Positions 21,135-32,978 of a stretch of 64,000 nucleotides of DNA are shown here, in pieces (the stretch's first letter is position 1; each line of letters begins with the position of its first letter). The translations under genes and the position numbers were made by a program. Source of the DNA: Pinus tabuliformis (taxonomy: Eukaryota > Streptophyta > Pinopsida > Pinales > Pinaceae). The notes beneath the pieces were generated by a model that was given only the letters and a program-made list of their open reading frames with translations, did no database searches and was not told where the DNA came from. The stretch covers positions 144,004,605 through 144,068,604 of the forward strand of contig CM062808.1 of the NCBI GenBank assembly GCA_031772625.1. Reading direction: 5' to 3'.

Positions 21135-22900
21135 GATTGCGGATTATTTGATCAACTCAAAATTAAGGGGAAAATGATGTTATTCTGAATTCAATTAGTT
21201 TTAATGACGCTTGGACACAAATTTTCTTTTTCAATTTTTAAGAGTCGAGAAAAAGCTAAAGATGACTCTAGTCTCCTTCGATTTTTAATGCGCCTGAAAG
21301 GACAAGTGCTTAGATGGACCTTTTCTTTTAAAGAGTCGAAAAGGAACGAAAGTGACTACTTTGGAGAATCTAGACAGAGGGATTACCAAACCAATCACAA
21401 AACTACAATATACACCTTGGTAATAAATTAAAGAGAAATTACCAAGGACTTATGTACATCAGTCAATCTTCCCGAATGTTGTGTTTAGTGCATTGCGATC
21501 AATAAGGCAACAGGCTCAACTTCCTATGGATAAAGGATATAAGCCTATTGTGGTCTCCCAATATATACGCGATGGTACGGGGAGCACAAATCCATGCTAG
21601 CACAGGTCGTATCAAGGAGGAGGAATCACCCAACCTTCAATGAAAACGATAGCCACTAGTTTTAATGATGCCAGAACATGTCTCTAGCCTAGACCTCTAG
21701 ATATTTTGCGTTAAGTTCCAAAGTTTTGTTAGATTCATTGAAATTAATTTTAAAGTTGATCTTGTTTAGAGTTTGCCTTTTAAAAGTTCACTGTGTTATG
21801 ATGATCTAAAATTCCTAAGATGCAATCTACAATGATAAACAATCTTTGTTTATTTTGAGCAATGAAAATCCTAGCTACTAGGGAAAGAAAATTACAGTGC
21901 TTTTAAGAAAAGAGCACACGCTAGTGCATTTCCCTAAATCAACTTTTCATAGACAAGTCTAAAAATGCTAAATGCAAATGCATGTATTTGTTTTCATTCT
22001 CCTTAATGTGAAAAATGCCACAAAGGAAAACTAAATGCAGCAAAGATCTGAAATATTTCACTCAAAATGACATTTTAGACAATTTCTTCTTCAAAAGAGA
22101 AAGGAAGACTCAAAACGACACTTTTCAATTTTGAATAAAAATGCTTTCGACACTTCGAATATAAAAAAATCAAACCAAAAACAGGAAGAAAAGTTCAATC
22201 AATTATAAAGGGAAGGAAGAATTCACGACACTTCTCTTTTTGATAAAAACGACAATTACGACACTTTTTGTACCAAAGCGACAAATCGATTTAAACAAAT
22301 TTTCGACAAAGGATTGTAAATGATGAAAAAATACATAAAAACATTCACTAATCTTAATGTAATTGAGGTTGATCTAAGTGATGCAAGTTAGTTTCAGTAA
22401 AGAGGCACTGTTCATTTGCAACAAAACAACCAAACAAAACTGAAAGCAAGGTAAAAAAACCCTCAATATCTAGATGGAAAAAGAGTTCAGTCAATCATTG
22501 CACCTAGGCTTCACAGAAATAGAGATGCATCACACTTACTACACTCAAGAGGTGTGATGCATATTGAGTTACAGTGGAAGATAGTGTGATGGTCCAGGGA
22601 GCGCAACTGAAAAGGGTTTTGGCTCAAATGTGCAGTTGTTTTCAATGAGTTAAGCTGTATTTTGATGAACAATAAAGAGAAAAGTATGATGGAATTTCTT
22701 GAGAGGTTACTGAGCTACCAAAAGGGCATCTAGATGTGCATGTAACTCATGCTTAATTCATAAACTAAACTAGAGATTGACTGAAGCAGCATTCATCTAC
22801 TATGTAATTGCAGAGCAAGAGCAGTTCAAAGGCTACCTGGCTGACTTCAGAATCTGTCTATAGTTTATAAAAAAAAAACAACAAACAAATATCTGTTCAG
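21135..22900 (-). other. Tat-B leader
   Basis: This 1.77 kb section between the primer site and Gag encodes no gene I can support. It contains two perfect 7-bp hairpins (21226-21255 with CTTTTTC/GAAAAAG, 21319-21344 with CCTTTTC/GAAAAGG), both with a TTTTAA(A)GAGTC-type loop. It also holds the motif pair at 22525-22562. The rest is A-rich. Confidence 0.7.
22525..22562. promoter_or_regulatory. Tat-B family motif pair, leader copy
   Basis: ATGCATCACAC (22525-22535) and its inverted copy GTGTGATGCAT (22552-22562) face each other across 16 bases. The same word occurs in the Tat-B LTR as TATGCATCACAC and, with CpGs intact, TATGCGTCGCAC. Confidence 0.7.
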
Positions 22901-22918
22901 TCCCCAGTGGAGTCGCTA
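22901..22918 (-). other. Primer binding site of Tat-B
   Basis: The minus strand reads TAGCGACTCCACTGGGGA, three bases from the LTR. It differs from the Tat-A/C/D site at two positions; both changes are transitions of the deamination type. Confidence 0.8.
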
Positions 22919-22921
22919 ATT

Positions 22922-23803
22922 TGTTTATGGGAAAACTAGTATTCATAAAGAATGCTATCCCTCCATGTTTGGTAGCTACCCTAGAAACAACAATTTAAAC
23001 CAATTCAACGATTTCTTCTATGTGTAACAGATAAGAGAAATATAATGGAACCAACTTGGAACTTCCGCTTAATCTGTTACATGATCTCTCTCCCCTTTGA
23101 CAAATCCCGTAACTCCTCCCTGCACTTAACACGCTTGGAGAGTACCTGCACAAGTACAACAACAAAGAACCATCAAAGCATCATGATCTATTACAACATA
23201 AACATTAGAGAATCGGATATACAATGAACAAATGATAGCATTCACAAATGATAACATTCACAATTGCCCAATCATATGGAAGAAAACTTGAAGAACTTTA
23301 TTAAAATAAAGGAGAATTACAACCCAGTTGTCTAATCCAGCATCAACCTCCCAACTTCAATCCTTCTTCACCTCATGAAATAGCAAGATCACACTGACAA
23401 TACAATGCTCTTTTCTAAATTACAAACTATCAACACTTCCTTGCAATTCACAATATTCCAGCCTCTAGATCTCTTAGATGAGGGATCCATTTATAGATGT
23501 GTGCAAGGGTGTGATTCATCCATGGGGTTTGATTAGTGTCATTCCACTTGTTACAGTTGATTCCATAAGAGAAGGGATTGGATATTTTCTTATATCCCTT
23601 ACTCATCCTTGGGCGAATTCAGAGAGGCAAGTGGCACATGAGAAGTTTCTAGAAAATTCCATGAGCAAGCACCTAGAAAATTGTCTCAGACATTTGTCCA
23701 TTCTCGCCCATCACACCCTATAGAAGGCCTAAACAGTATGCGTCGCACCCTGGCAGTGTATCACTCAGTATGCATCACACTTTGCTAGTGGAGCAGCCAG
23801 TAT
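22922..23803 (-). repeat. Tat-B 5' LTR, main part
   Basis: The plus strand starts TGTTTATGGG beside the primer site. It has a TATA-like CTATAAATGG on the minus strand (23496-23487). The LTR is cut at 23803 by Tat-C and its missing U3 end is best placed at 55101-55270, giving about 1.05 kb in total, close to the other Tat LTRs. The partner LTR is outside the window. Confidence 0.75.
23705..23780. promoter_or_regulatory. Tat-B family motif cluster, LTR copy
   Basis: CCCATCACACC is near 23707, TATGCGTCGCAC at 23736-23747 and TATGCATCACAC at 23769-23780. The last two differ only by CG to CA changes, so the CpG form is likely ancestral. The cluster lies about 240 bp upstream of the TATA-like box, as in the other Tat LTRs. 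Confidence 0.7.
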
Positions 23804-24853
23804 TGTTACACTAAAAAATGTCACCATGACTATTTGCAGTTAGTATAGCTCCATCCACTGTCATACTATCCTCCTTGGCAAGTCTCATGCCTCTGCTCTC
23901 CATGTCAAACTCCAAGAAAGAGAGAAAAGTCATTTAAAGTAAATTATCTCTGGTACGTAGTTTCTCTTAGCCTTACCTGCGTGTATGCAACCCAAGTTCA
24001 CAACACCTGCGTACTTGTACGCTTTGTATGTAAAGGGGTGGGTGCGTACCCCTGTAAAGGTCAAAAGGCACGAGTTTCATCTTTAAAAAGTTACTTGTGG
24101 TCATTTCTAGAGCATTCTAGAAGATGGTTTGACGTGTATGAAGCGCCTCCAGATGGTTCATGCACCCAAAGAAAGAGGAACTTATCCCATGAAGAGGGGA
24201 GCTATCCCATTGAAAGAGGGGCTTATCCCATTCATGGTGGAACTAATTAACTTCCTCTAGAGCACTATAAATACAGGCATTGGGCCAGAGGGAGGGGAGG
24301 TTGAAAGCTGAACATTCCTAAGGGTAGATGCTGCTGGAATTAGGACTTCCTTGTAGAAGCTTGTGAGGAGAGATTCCCATCCTTTCTTGTTTCATTTGGA
24401 TGTGGGTGATCTGATCAGAGTAAAGGAGAACTCTTGTTGGACCCTGGGAGGGACCTGCACAACACCAAGGCTCAGGTTGTAATGGTTTCTTTTGTTTCCT
24501 ATTAATACCAATAAGTCCATTCTTCTCAACAATTTGTCATTTATGAGTTGTTTCATATACTCCTTGGTCTGTATGTTAAATATGTTTTATTTTATGAGAT
24601 TTTCAGGTGCTATTTAATCATTTGATTGTTAGTGAATGCAGGTTTCAAAGAGAGGGAGGAGCTCATCCGGATCGATGAAGCTGGACTACTACAACATCGT
24701 TGGGTTACAGGTAGGATCTAAACACTTGATTACTCATATTGTAAATGCATATTTAGAGAAGGATTGCTCTTAATTGTCTTGTTTGTCACTAGAAAGTCTT
24801 AGGCTTCTAGGGAGGTGGGCTTTGTCCGCAAAGTCGACTCTTTCCATGTGACA
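23804..24853 (+). repeat. Tat-C 5' LTR
   Basis: It starts TGTTACAC and ends CATGTGACA. The TATA-like CTATAAATA is at 24265-24273. Near the end a hairpin CTTTG-TCCG-CAAAG is visible (about 24823-24836). Confidence 0.95.
23953..24056. promoter_or_regulatory. Tat-C family motif cluster, 5' LTR copy
   Basis: The cluster shows GGTACGTAG, CCTGCGTGTATGC, CCTGCGTACTTGTACGC and GTGCGTACCCCTG. The 3' LTR copy has GGTACGCAG and GTGTACGC at the first two places, so CG to TG decay has occurred here. It is about 210 bp upstream of the TATA-like box. Confidence 0.78.
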
Positions 24854-24856
24854 AAA

Positions 24857-24874
24857 TGGCGACTCCGCTGGGGA
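24857..24874 (+). other. Primer binding site of Tat-C
   Basis: TGGCGACTCCGCTGGGGA begins three bases after the LTR end, identical to Tat-A and Tat-D. Confidence 0.88.
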
Positions 24875-26880
24875 ATCCATGAATGTCTTTGAGTTCTTTT
24901 TGATTTGATATTTTGATCTGAGAAAAAGCGATTGTTTTCTAATTTTTGGCTGTCTGACTGTGTATTTGGGTGGGTTAGCTTAAGGTTAAATTAGATTTTT
25001 ATTATTCTTAGCTTTTCCAGCAGTATGCAGCCTCTTAGTTAGGCACAGTGCGTACTTGTACGCACTGCGGCTTTGTGCACAGAGCGTACCCGCACCTGTG
25101 TGAACAGATCACCTGCGTACCCCTGTCAAATTTGAGAAAATTTCAATTTTTCCTTTTTTGTTCCTTAGATTTTGTTTTTAATTTGTTTTTCCTGCCCAGA
25201 TCCATTGGTTTACTGTCAGAGATCTTCACCTGAACTTGTTCCGTTAGTGTCGAGGGTTTTGGTGGAATTCATAGAGATTTTGCCTTAGGGTTTGATTTTT
25301 AACTGGTCCTGTAGTGACTTTGGCGTTAGAGGTTGTCAAACTTTGGATCTCCCTGGTTTTGTTCAACCCTCTTAGGAGTCGGGCCTATCATAGAATTCAC
25401 CCTTGTGAGAGACCTACCTTTGTGTCTTCTCTTTGCGAATCTCGAAAAAGTTTGTTGATTGAAGCTTTGAATTTCATTCTTGAGAAAAAAGAACAAAAAG
25501 ATTTCGATTTTGTTTTTTGATTAGTTTATGATTCTGCATGGACTGATCCTTAGTTACATTTTGACTGAGTAAAACATCCGGGAATTATCTTTGTAGGCTT
25601 TTGTCCTCATTAGTTTTACTTTTAGGTAAATTTCCCTTTGATTTGCTTTTGAGTGAATTTGATTTGATTGTCTTAGATTTGTTAAATTTGATTTTTGATA
25701 AGTAGTTTTACATGCTTTATTAATATAGGAAAAATACAAAAATTCTTTTGGAAAAAAGTTTGCTTTGGTAGCATTTGTAGTCTTTTGAAAGAGAAAGGAA
25801 ATTTCGTGAAATAATTAGTGGTCATGAGTTGTATGCTTTGAAAAGATAAAGAGATTGTTTCTTTGATTGTCTTTGCCAAGAAAGTTGTTTTCTATAAAAT
25901 TTGCATTCTCCAACTCTCTTAGCTAGGAGATTCATTGAAAGAGGAAAGTAGTGTAAATCATCTTAGGTGCATCTTTGTAGTGGTTGCGAGTTGAGTCTAC
26001 ACACCACTAGTTTCATCTCCACTACCTTTTGTCTTAAAGAAAAACCATAAAATTAATGCTTAAAGTAAAATCAACTTAGTAACTTTTATTTACTAGGGCT
26101 CTGAAACACCAATATAGATCAGGCTAGTGTCTTGGAGTAGGAGAGTAATAAACTCTCCAAGACAACAAAACCAAACAAGTAGCTTATCTTGTGATAGATT
26201 AAATCCAGCTGTTTCACTTATGCTCTGGGAAAGCTCCTCTTAAAGGAGAAGCACGAGACCGTGTCCGAACCAGTAAGGGGATCAATCCTCCTTCATTGGG
26301 AAAGACGCCAGATACGCACGTACTACAAACGGTAAACCTCGGATTATTGTCGACGAGCCTGGGGTCACTTGTCGGTAAACCTTGGATTATTATCAAGAAG
26401 CCGACAAGGGGATTGAGCTTGTTACTCTGCCCTTGCGTGCTATCGGGTCGTAGACTGTTCCCCCAGGTATATTTGTTGCTGTTGGTAACCTTAGTGACCA
26501 TTATCTTTAGGATTCTACCGAGGTGACGGTGGAGGGAAGATCCCACTGTACCTGGAGCAGGTGTCGGCTAGACTCACTTGGATTTTCCGGGGGGTTCACT
26601 TCACTCGAGACGGTTAAAGTGGAGGAACTTGTGCCGGTCTATTCATTAAGCAGGTTGCCGGGGTAATTGTTCCACCCGCCACTTCTGTACTGAATCCGGC
26701 GATGTTGGGCTTCATCACCAACTAGCGTTTTTGGTCTGGAAGGTTACTGTTGGTGCTTGGTTTGACGCCCTAGATTCTTTAGGCGTGTGATTCAAATTTG
26801 TTTGGTTCTTTAGAGACTTTAGGCAGTTTGCTTTGAGATTTTACTTTGTTTGCGTGTGCAGTAGTTAAAAGTCTTTAACT
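24875..26880 (+). other. Tat-C leader
   Basis: This 2.0 kb stretch precedes gag and contains no supported gene. It holds the motif cluster at 25048-25126 and a 21-bp direct repeat GGTAAACCTYGGATTATTRTC at 26331-26351 and 26374-26394. A run of GC-richer sequence (26220-26720) precedes gag. The remainder is T-rich and shows nothing further. Confidence 0.7.
25048..25126. promoter_or_regulatory. Tat-C family motif cluster, leader copy
   Basis: GTGCGTACTTGTACGCACTG (an interrupted palindrome), GAGCGTACCCGC and CCTGCGTACCCCTG occur within 80 bases, 174-250 nt after the primer site. They are the words of the LTR cluster. Confidence 0.78.
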
Positions 26881-29577
26881 GTGGCTGAATTACCGAGACA
26901 GTCCCCTGGATCTCGGGGCAAGTCTCCTGAAGTTGTAACCGTGGCCGATTTGTTGAGGAGGTCTCGTAGACTTCGAGGCCAACCTCCCGAAGAGGTTCCG
27001 AGTCATTTCGACGGTTTGAAAGTCCTTGTAACTCCTGAAGGCAGTAAAGTAGGGTCACCTGAAGAAGGAGAGTCTTCCTTGGTAGTCCATCCGGTTTACC
27101 AAAGTCTAGAAACAGGCTACAATCCTGAAGTTGTTACAGTTTCTGAGCTTGCTGGTAGTTTTTCATCTACTAGTGATATAGGTGAGGAACCTGAAATATC
27201 CGAACCTATTACTCCAACTTCTAGTGCTCCAGATTCACCTAGGGTAGAAAGAGTCATTACCGAAAATCTTCCTTCTGGACTGATAGCTATTGAAGAACTT
27301 GCTCTAGAAGAAGATATAGGCGTCCCTATCCTTGAACATCAACCTACTATTGATCTAAGGGAGCGTGAATCCATTTTTTACAGTCCTCCTAGAAGTACTG
27401 CTTGGTATCTTTCGTTAACTAATTATTTAGACAACTCATGTACAAGTTTTTCTCCACCTCGTACTCCTTTTCCACCTAGAGGTATTTATACTCCTGTAAA
27501 TATGTCTCATCAGTCGTCCATGTTTACTTAATCGCCTGAATCATTTTTGTATGGCGGTCCTTCTGTTCCTACTGGGTATCAGTCACTTGCTGGTACTTTT
27601 GCAGGAGCATCTCCTCAACCCATTGAGCATGGGTTATTAACTGGAAACAATGGTAATAAACCGTTGAGCGTAGGAGACATTTATATGATGTCAGGTTCAA
27701 CTCCTAGTTCTCAACCTCAAGGTGCGCAGTTACCGCCTGGGGGGCAACCTCAAGTAACGCCTGGGGGGCAACCTCAAGGTACACAAATTGCATTTGGGGG
27801 GCAAACTCAAGGACAGTATATACCTGTGGTACAATACATTCCTCAAGGTCAACCCCAGCCTCAATATGTACCCCAAGGTCAACCCCAGTATCAGTACGTG
27901 CCTCAAGGGTATCAACCCCAAGGTCAGTACTCGAGTCAAGGTCAACCCCAGTATCAGTACGTGCCTCAAGGGTATCAACCCCAAGGTCAGTACTCAACTC
28001 AAGGTTATCTACCACCTCAAGCTCAAGCTTATGTTCAAAGTATAGGAAATGTACCTGTCAATTATCAATCTTACCCTCAACCTGGTTACGGATCTCAGTA
28101 TCCTCAACCTGTCACGGGTCAATACCCCGGAATGATAGTGTGGGATCCATCACAAGGTCAACAGATGTTGCAGCCAAGTATACAGTTGTTACCTCCAACT
28201 GGACAACCCGTAGTTTCTGGTTCACCCCAGCAACCGCAACCTGTCCAGTCAAATATTCAAACTTCTGTAACTTCGGTAGTTACTCAGTCACCAATTGCAC
28301 CTAGTACTCCATCTCAAACGGCTGCTGCAACTACCGCAACATCCACCACACTTACTTCTGGAGTATCGACAGCTCCAATTTCTACTGTCTCTGCAACCAC
28401 TCCTTAGACATCTTTACCATTGTCTGGATCTACGATTCAAACCACGGTTCAGATGCCTGTAGGGCAACCTGGTTTAAGTACTGTTGTCACAATTCAACCA
28501 CAATTTACTTATCAATAGTACCAGGGACAGTACCAATTCGGTCCAGCTGTCCAACAACCAGTTTACTAGTATCAACCGTATCCTGGGTACACTTATCAAC
28601 AACCTCAACAACCCCAGTACGGTCCGGTTAATCCTGGTTTTCCAGGAGGATATAATATCCCGAACGCGATTCCTATTCCTAGTTATCCTGGATATCCTTC
28701 TCCTGGAACTGGTCTTGTGACCCAGAGTTTTAGGGATCCTAATCGGAAATTACCGTTTATCGCAACTTTAGATTTACCCGACTTGTTGCGCCTAACGAAC
28801 GATCCAATCAATTATCTTCCGTTTTGGCCGCCAATGCCAAATAAGTTGCCCAGTGATATACCCAAGTTCGAAGGTAAGTCTGGAGAGGATCTGTCCAATC
28901 ATGTGATGACTTACCACCTCTGGTGTGCCTCAAATTCTATCTCGGATGATTCGATCCGCTTACGTCTTTTCCAGCGTACGCTCATTGGTCTCGTGGCCAA
29001 GTGGTACATTGAGTTACCACGGTCCTCTTTTTATAATTTCAGCCAGTTAGCTACCTCGTTCCTAACTCATTTCCAGTTGCCGGTCAGATACGATAATGGT
29101 AATGAGTTACTAACTTCATTAAAATAATCGACGTCCACTTATATTTCCGATCCTATTCATGAATGGAGACGTTGAAGACGTTTAGTGAAAATTTTTATCC
29201 CGGACCAAATTTTAGCTGAATGGTTTGTCAAATCATTATTACCGAAGATCACTGAAGATGTAACTAAGGTCGGAGTAGTTACTAAGGAGCAATTCATTGC
29301 TCAAGTCCAGTACCTTGACTTAGTTTACACTCAGTCGGGTACGTTGCACAAAAAGATCCCAGATCTTCCTAAGTCGAATCAAATCGCTGCTGCTCCTTCG
29401 GGGTCTCATGCTGCTGATGGCATGATTGGTACGGTGAGCACTAAAAGTAAGAAGAAATCCTCAAAGAATTCTTCTCCAATAATAACCTTACCAGACTCCC
29501 CGACAGGAGAATCTTCTCCTGAAATTATTGCCGACGTTCACGCTGTAGAGTCATCTACGGCTAAATCAAAAAATGGT
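26881..29577 (+). pseudogene. Tat-C gag (N-terminal and capsid parts)
   Basis: A single reading frame runs the whole length with six stops (27529, 28405, 28516, 28567, 29125, 29173 regions), all explicable as CAA, CAG or CGA to stop. The frame opens with GTG GCT GAA; no ATG lies between the preceding stop and this point. It has an acidic/Ser/Pro-rich N-terminus and a Gln/Pro/Tyr-rich repeat section (27700-28130). The capsid has RKLPFIATLDLPDLL, VMTYHLWCASNSISDDSIRL, HFQLPVRYDNG and YLDLVYTQSGTLHKKIPD. A Lys/Ser-rich tail is cut at 29577 by Tat-D and resumes at 45382. Confidence 0.88.
27874..27999 (+). repeat. Tandem repeat in Tat-C gag
   Basis: Two consecutive 63-bp copies encode QYQYVPQGYQPQGQYS-type sequence. 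They differ only at the end (CGAGT compared with CAACT). Shorter GGGGGGCAACCTCAAG-type repeats precede them at 27738-27810. Confidence 0.9.
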
Positions 29578-30743
29578 TGTTACGGAGGTAAATCCTCTCT
29601 GCGGACATAGACGATCCCTACTAGCCCAGAACGGGTCTAGTAACAATCACACAATGCTACTACGCAGGTTCCTAATTGCAAATAAAAGAGGTAGGCAAAA
29701 GACCTACTTGTATCCCAACGTTTATGTTTGATGAAGAAATGTTGTCCTCGCTCCTTCGCTTTGGCTGGCCACGATCCTTCACGATCCTTGTGAATAGACA
29801 CCTGCACACACGAAGAGAGATACAAACACAAGCATGAAATCTAATAAAAGCAACTATACATCAGTCAGAAAGGACATAATTCACATTTACCATGATAAAG
29901 ACAAATGAGAATGGAACCATAATAGCAGTCATCTATTATTAATCATCAATAACAGAGAAGGGTACAACCAAATGTTCTGACGTCGAATCCTTCTTAGGAG
30001 GGTTCAGCCAGCAAGTCTCTTAAGCATTCACCTTCAAATGTAGATCTCCCAAGACAAACTCTCTCTCTCACACAAGTCACACTTTTACAATCTTCCTTGA
30101 GCTCTATAACACTCCCACACTTGTCAAACCAACTACCTGTCAAACACACACTAGCAGCAATCCAAGCACTACCAATTCCACACTTTCCAAACTATCCAAA
30201 AACTATCCAAACTAGTTGCTCATGGAAATGGTAGAGGTTTAAATAGGAGAAGGAGTCTCCATGAAAGGTGGGAGGATGAGCTTATCTCCAAGGAAGGTGG
30301 CTCAAATGACGAACAGACATGCCAGAGAAGGTAGGGTGACATTTGCAAGGCTAATAACCAGGTCTGGAGTCATCTGGAAGGCCGACTGTTAGAACAAACT
30401 CACCCAAACAGGATCAGCGCGAGTGCATAACTGGTTTGGAGCGCTGACGTCGCAAGGTTATAACTGAGCAGGCTGTGTCAACGCGGCTTAATACAAATGA
30501 AGGATGCGTTGGTTCATGAAATGCGACCAGCGCGGGAAACCCGTGTGCTTCCGCGCTGGCAGCGCATCAGTTGCACTATAAGTCCCCAGTCAGTGTGCTT
30601 ATTTTAATAACAGTCGCGCTGATGAAACAAACTTTGGCAAAGTGGGTCATTTGGCCAGTTCAGAAGGCATGAACTTGATTATTTTGATCTCTTGGCATAG
30701 TAGGGAGACTGACAAGGAGACAGTGACAAATTACTGTGTAACA
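29578..30743 (-). repeat. Tat-D 3' LTR
   Basis: The plus strand begins TGTTACGGAGG and ends ACTGTGTAACA. It pairs with 44222-45376. The TATA-like CCTATTTAAACC lies on the minus strand near 30236-30247. Confidence 0.94.
30414..30624. promoter_or_regulatory. Tat-D family motif cluster, 3' LTR copy
   Basis: TCAGCGCG is at 30414-30421, GCGCTGA at 30441, CCAGCGCGGG near 30527-30536, CCGCGCTGG at 30551-30559, CAGCGCATCAG at 30560-30570 and CGCGCTGATG near 30616. Direct and inverted copies alternate. Confidence 0.75.
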
Positions 30744-30758
30744 GATTGCCCCCTAAAG
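30744..30758 (-). other. Polypurine tract of Tat-D
   Basis: CTTTAGGGGGCAATC on the minus strand abuts the 3' LTR. It is identical to the Tat-C tract at 54031-54045. Confidence 0.85.
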
Positions 30759-32700
30759 CATGAAGACCGAGAGAGTGGGAGGGGTGAAATGCTTTACAAA
30801 ACTCGCTGAACTGGAACACTGCCAGGAAGGACCGAAAATCTCTGATAACCAAGTACATGCAGTCTAGGCATGGGCGCAGCCATCCAAAAGACATGCGTAG
30901 AAGGTCTATGGAATGGACGCAGCCACCCAGCTAAAGAGACCATAGTGATAATAAGGTATGGTCGCAGCCATCCATGAAGACTCAGGTATGGGCGTAGCCA
31001 TCCATCTATGAGTCATGTAATGATCATGATCATCCACAAAATCGCAGCCTGGATCATAACAGATAAGGATCCAGGGTCTTGCGCTCCGTCCCAACCCGAA
31101 CAAAGTACAAGTTCAAACATGTGAATACATGAGCTGGAGTCGAACATGCATGAACATCATCTGATTACCGGTCAATGATGAAAACCGTTAACAGACGCGA
31201 GAGGTACCACCAATAATGACAATGGCCCTCAAGGTACTATAGGTACAATCCGCGGCATGTGAATCAATGAGCTGGTGTCGAACACCCGCAGAATCATCCG
31301 ATCGGAGGCCAATGATGTAAACCTCACGTCGAACATGAAGAACCTGCCATTGAGGCATGCAGGCTCTAAGGCACCTGAAGGGAGTCTCTAAGTCACCTTC
31401 CTGGATAATGATCTGAAGTCGATAGGAAGTGACCTTGATTGAAGGTGGGCCATAATGTTTCCCACATCATCGACGCGAGACAGAGGTAAAATATTTTGTG
31501 TGAGACATCAGAGGAGGTTGTACAGTCGCAGAGGTCAACTTCTCTTGAACATATCGGCGGCATGATAGTGGATTTGGCAGTATCTGACATCAAATGAGCA
31601 GAGGTCATGGTGACAAGGCAATGAGCAAGTGAGAGGTCAAATAGGGTAACCCGAACCCACGGAGGCCAATGTGAAACAAGATGAGATATCCCCACCCGAC
31701 ACGAATGCAGACCAGTGCCATGTTCAAGAGCGACATACTGCCGACACGACAATTATTACAGTTCCATTTTCCCCACCATTTCTGGCAGGTACCCCGATTA
31801 TTTTTGGATGACAAGCTTGACGGGGATAGCATATGCTTGGAGAGTGTCATTTCGACAATGCCCGATGTCATTAAATTTTAACGAGTCTGACAAAGGAAAA
31901 ACTCGGCGCCTTTTCTTGTTTAGAGAGTCTGAAAAGACAGCGGAAAAGAAAACTCCAGGGGGGTCCTTTTTCATAAAGTTGTGTCTCTCGAGCCCGAAAA
32001 AGCATAAAATAATACTCGAAAGAACTGCCCGATCATAATGATCGATGATTACTTTTCGTAAATAGTAACTTCGACCCGAAAAAGTAAAAAATCGGTCGGA
32101 AGTACGTCGTTTTGGAACCAATAACGAGTGTGAAACGACAAACACCCGGCAATATTTTTAAGTTAAACGGTCGAAAAAAGAGCTTTAAAAGCTACCGCCT
32201 CCCGTTCCTTTTAACGAGCCGAAAGGAAGCTCGGCCATCTTTTCTTGGTTTATGTCGGAAAAGAGCTTAAAGACGACATTTTTTGGGACCAAGTGTACAT
32301 AGAATCGTCATGACCACGCCGGTTACTGGAACCTGCACAAGAACACCACCCGCATTAACATGTTCGACATGCTTAAAAATATAGTAAAACATGCATAAAA
32401 GCATAATATAGCGATGTTAGGGCTAAATCTATGGCAAAAATATGGCAAAAACCCACATTGATAAGAAACTATGGTTAATTACGAATTTTTTACCATAAAT
32501 AGGGGGGTAAAAGTCATTTTTTACCATTGTTACCATTTTGAGTTGTGAAGAACGTTGTGGAGCTGCAAGGTTGACGGAGCGATTTCCAGCCCGTGCGAAC
32601 ACCATTCATCTGGCAGCTCGTTCCAAGTAGGTTCTCCTCCCCCTGCGCTTTAATTTGAGTCTTTCTGAGAGCAATTCCATGGTGGGAAGTGGCCCTTTGG
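30759..32700 (-). other. Tat-D 3' region with hairpin array
   Basis: This is non-coding. The part next to the LTR contains several 'cgcagccatcca' units (about 30870-31010), also present in Tat-A. From about 31880 to 32290 come consecutive stem-loops, for example 31910-31936 with arms CTTTTC/GAAAAG. Around 32640 lies a possible donor site of a 5' exon of the antisense gene. I found no protein similarity here. Confidence 0.6.
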
Positions 32701-32711
32701 GCAAATTTTTT

Positions 32712-32892
32712 GAGCGTTGATGCGCTCTCGGTCAGCGCGGATTTCCCGCTCGGGTCCGCGCTGATCGATTTAAATTTACACACACCACCTCTCGGGTCAG
32801 CACAGAAAACGCATGTTCTTCCGCGCTGACCCAAGGAAAAAACAACGGGGCGCCATGATCAACGCGACTGTTTTAAAAACAGCCGTGCTGAC
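32712..32892. promoter_or_regulatory. Tat-D family motif cluster, upstream of the antisense gene
   Basis: GATGCGCTC, GTCAGCGCGG (32731-32740), CCGCGCTGAT (from 32757), CCGCGCTGAC (32821-32830), AACGCGAC and GTGCTGACG fall within 180 bases, ending about 85 nt before the ATG of the antisense gene. They are the same words as in the Tat-D LTRs and leader. Confidence 0.75.
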
Positions 32893-32978
32893 GCCGTGAA
32901 ATTTTGTTTTTAAGAAAATGAACGTACAAACTCCAACGATTAGCGCTCTAATGTTTTTTCATGGTTTTGCAGGACATA

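Noticed and set aside
27704-28045. Minus- and plus-strand ORFs overlapping the Tat-C gag repeats
   Set aside because: They are products of the 63-bp repeat read in other frames.
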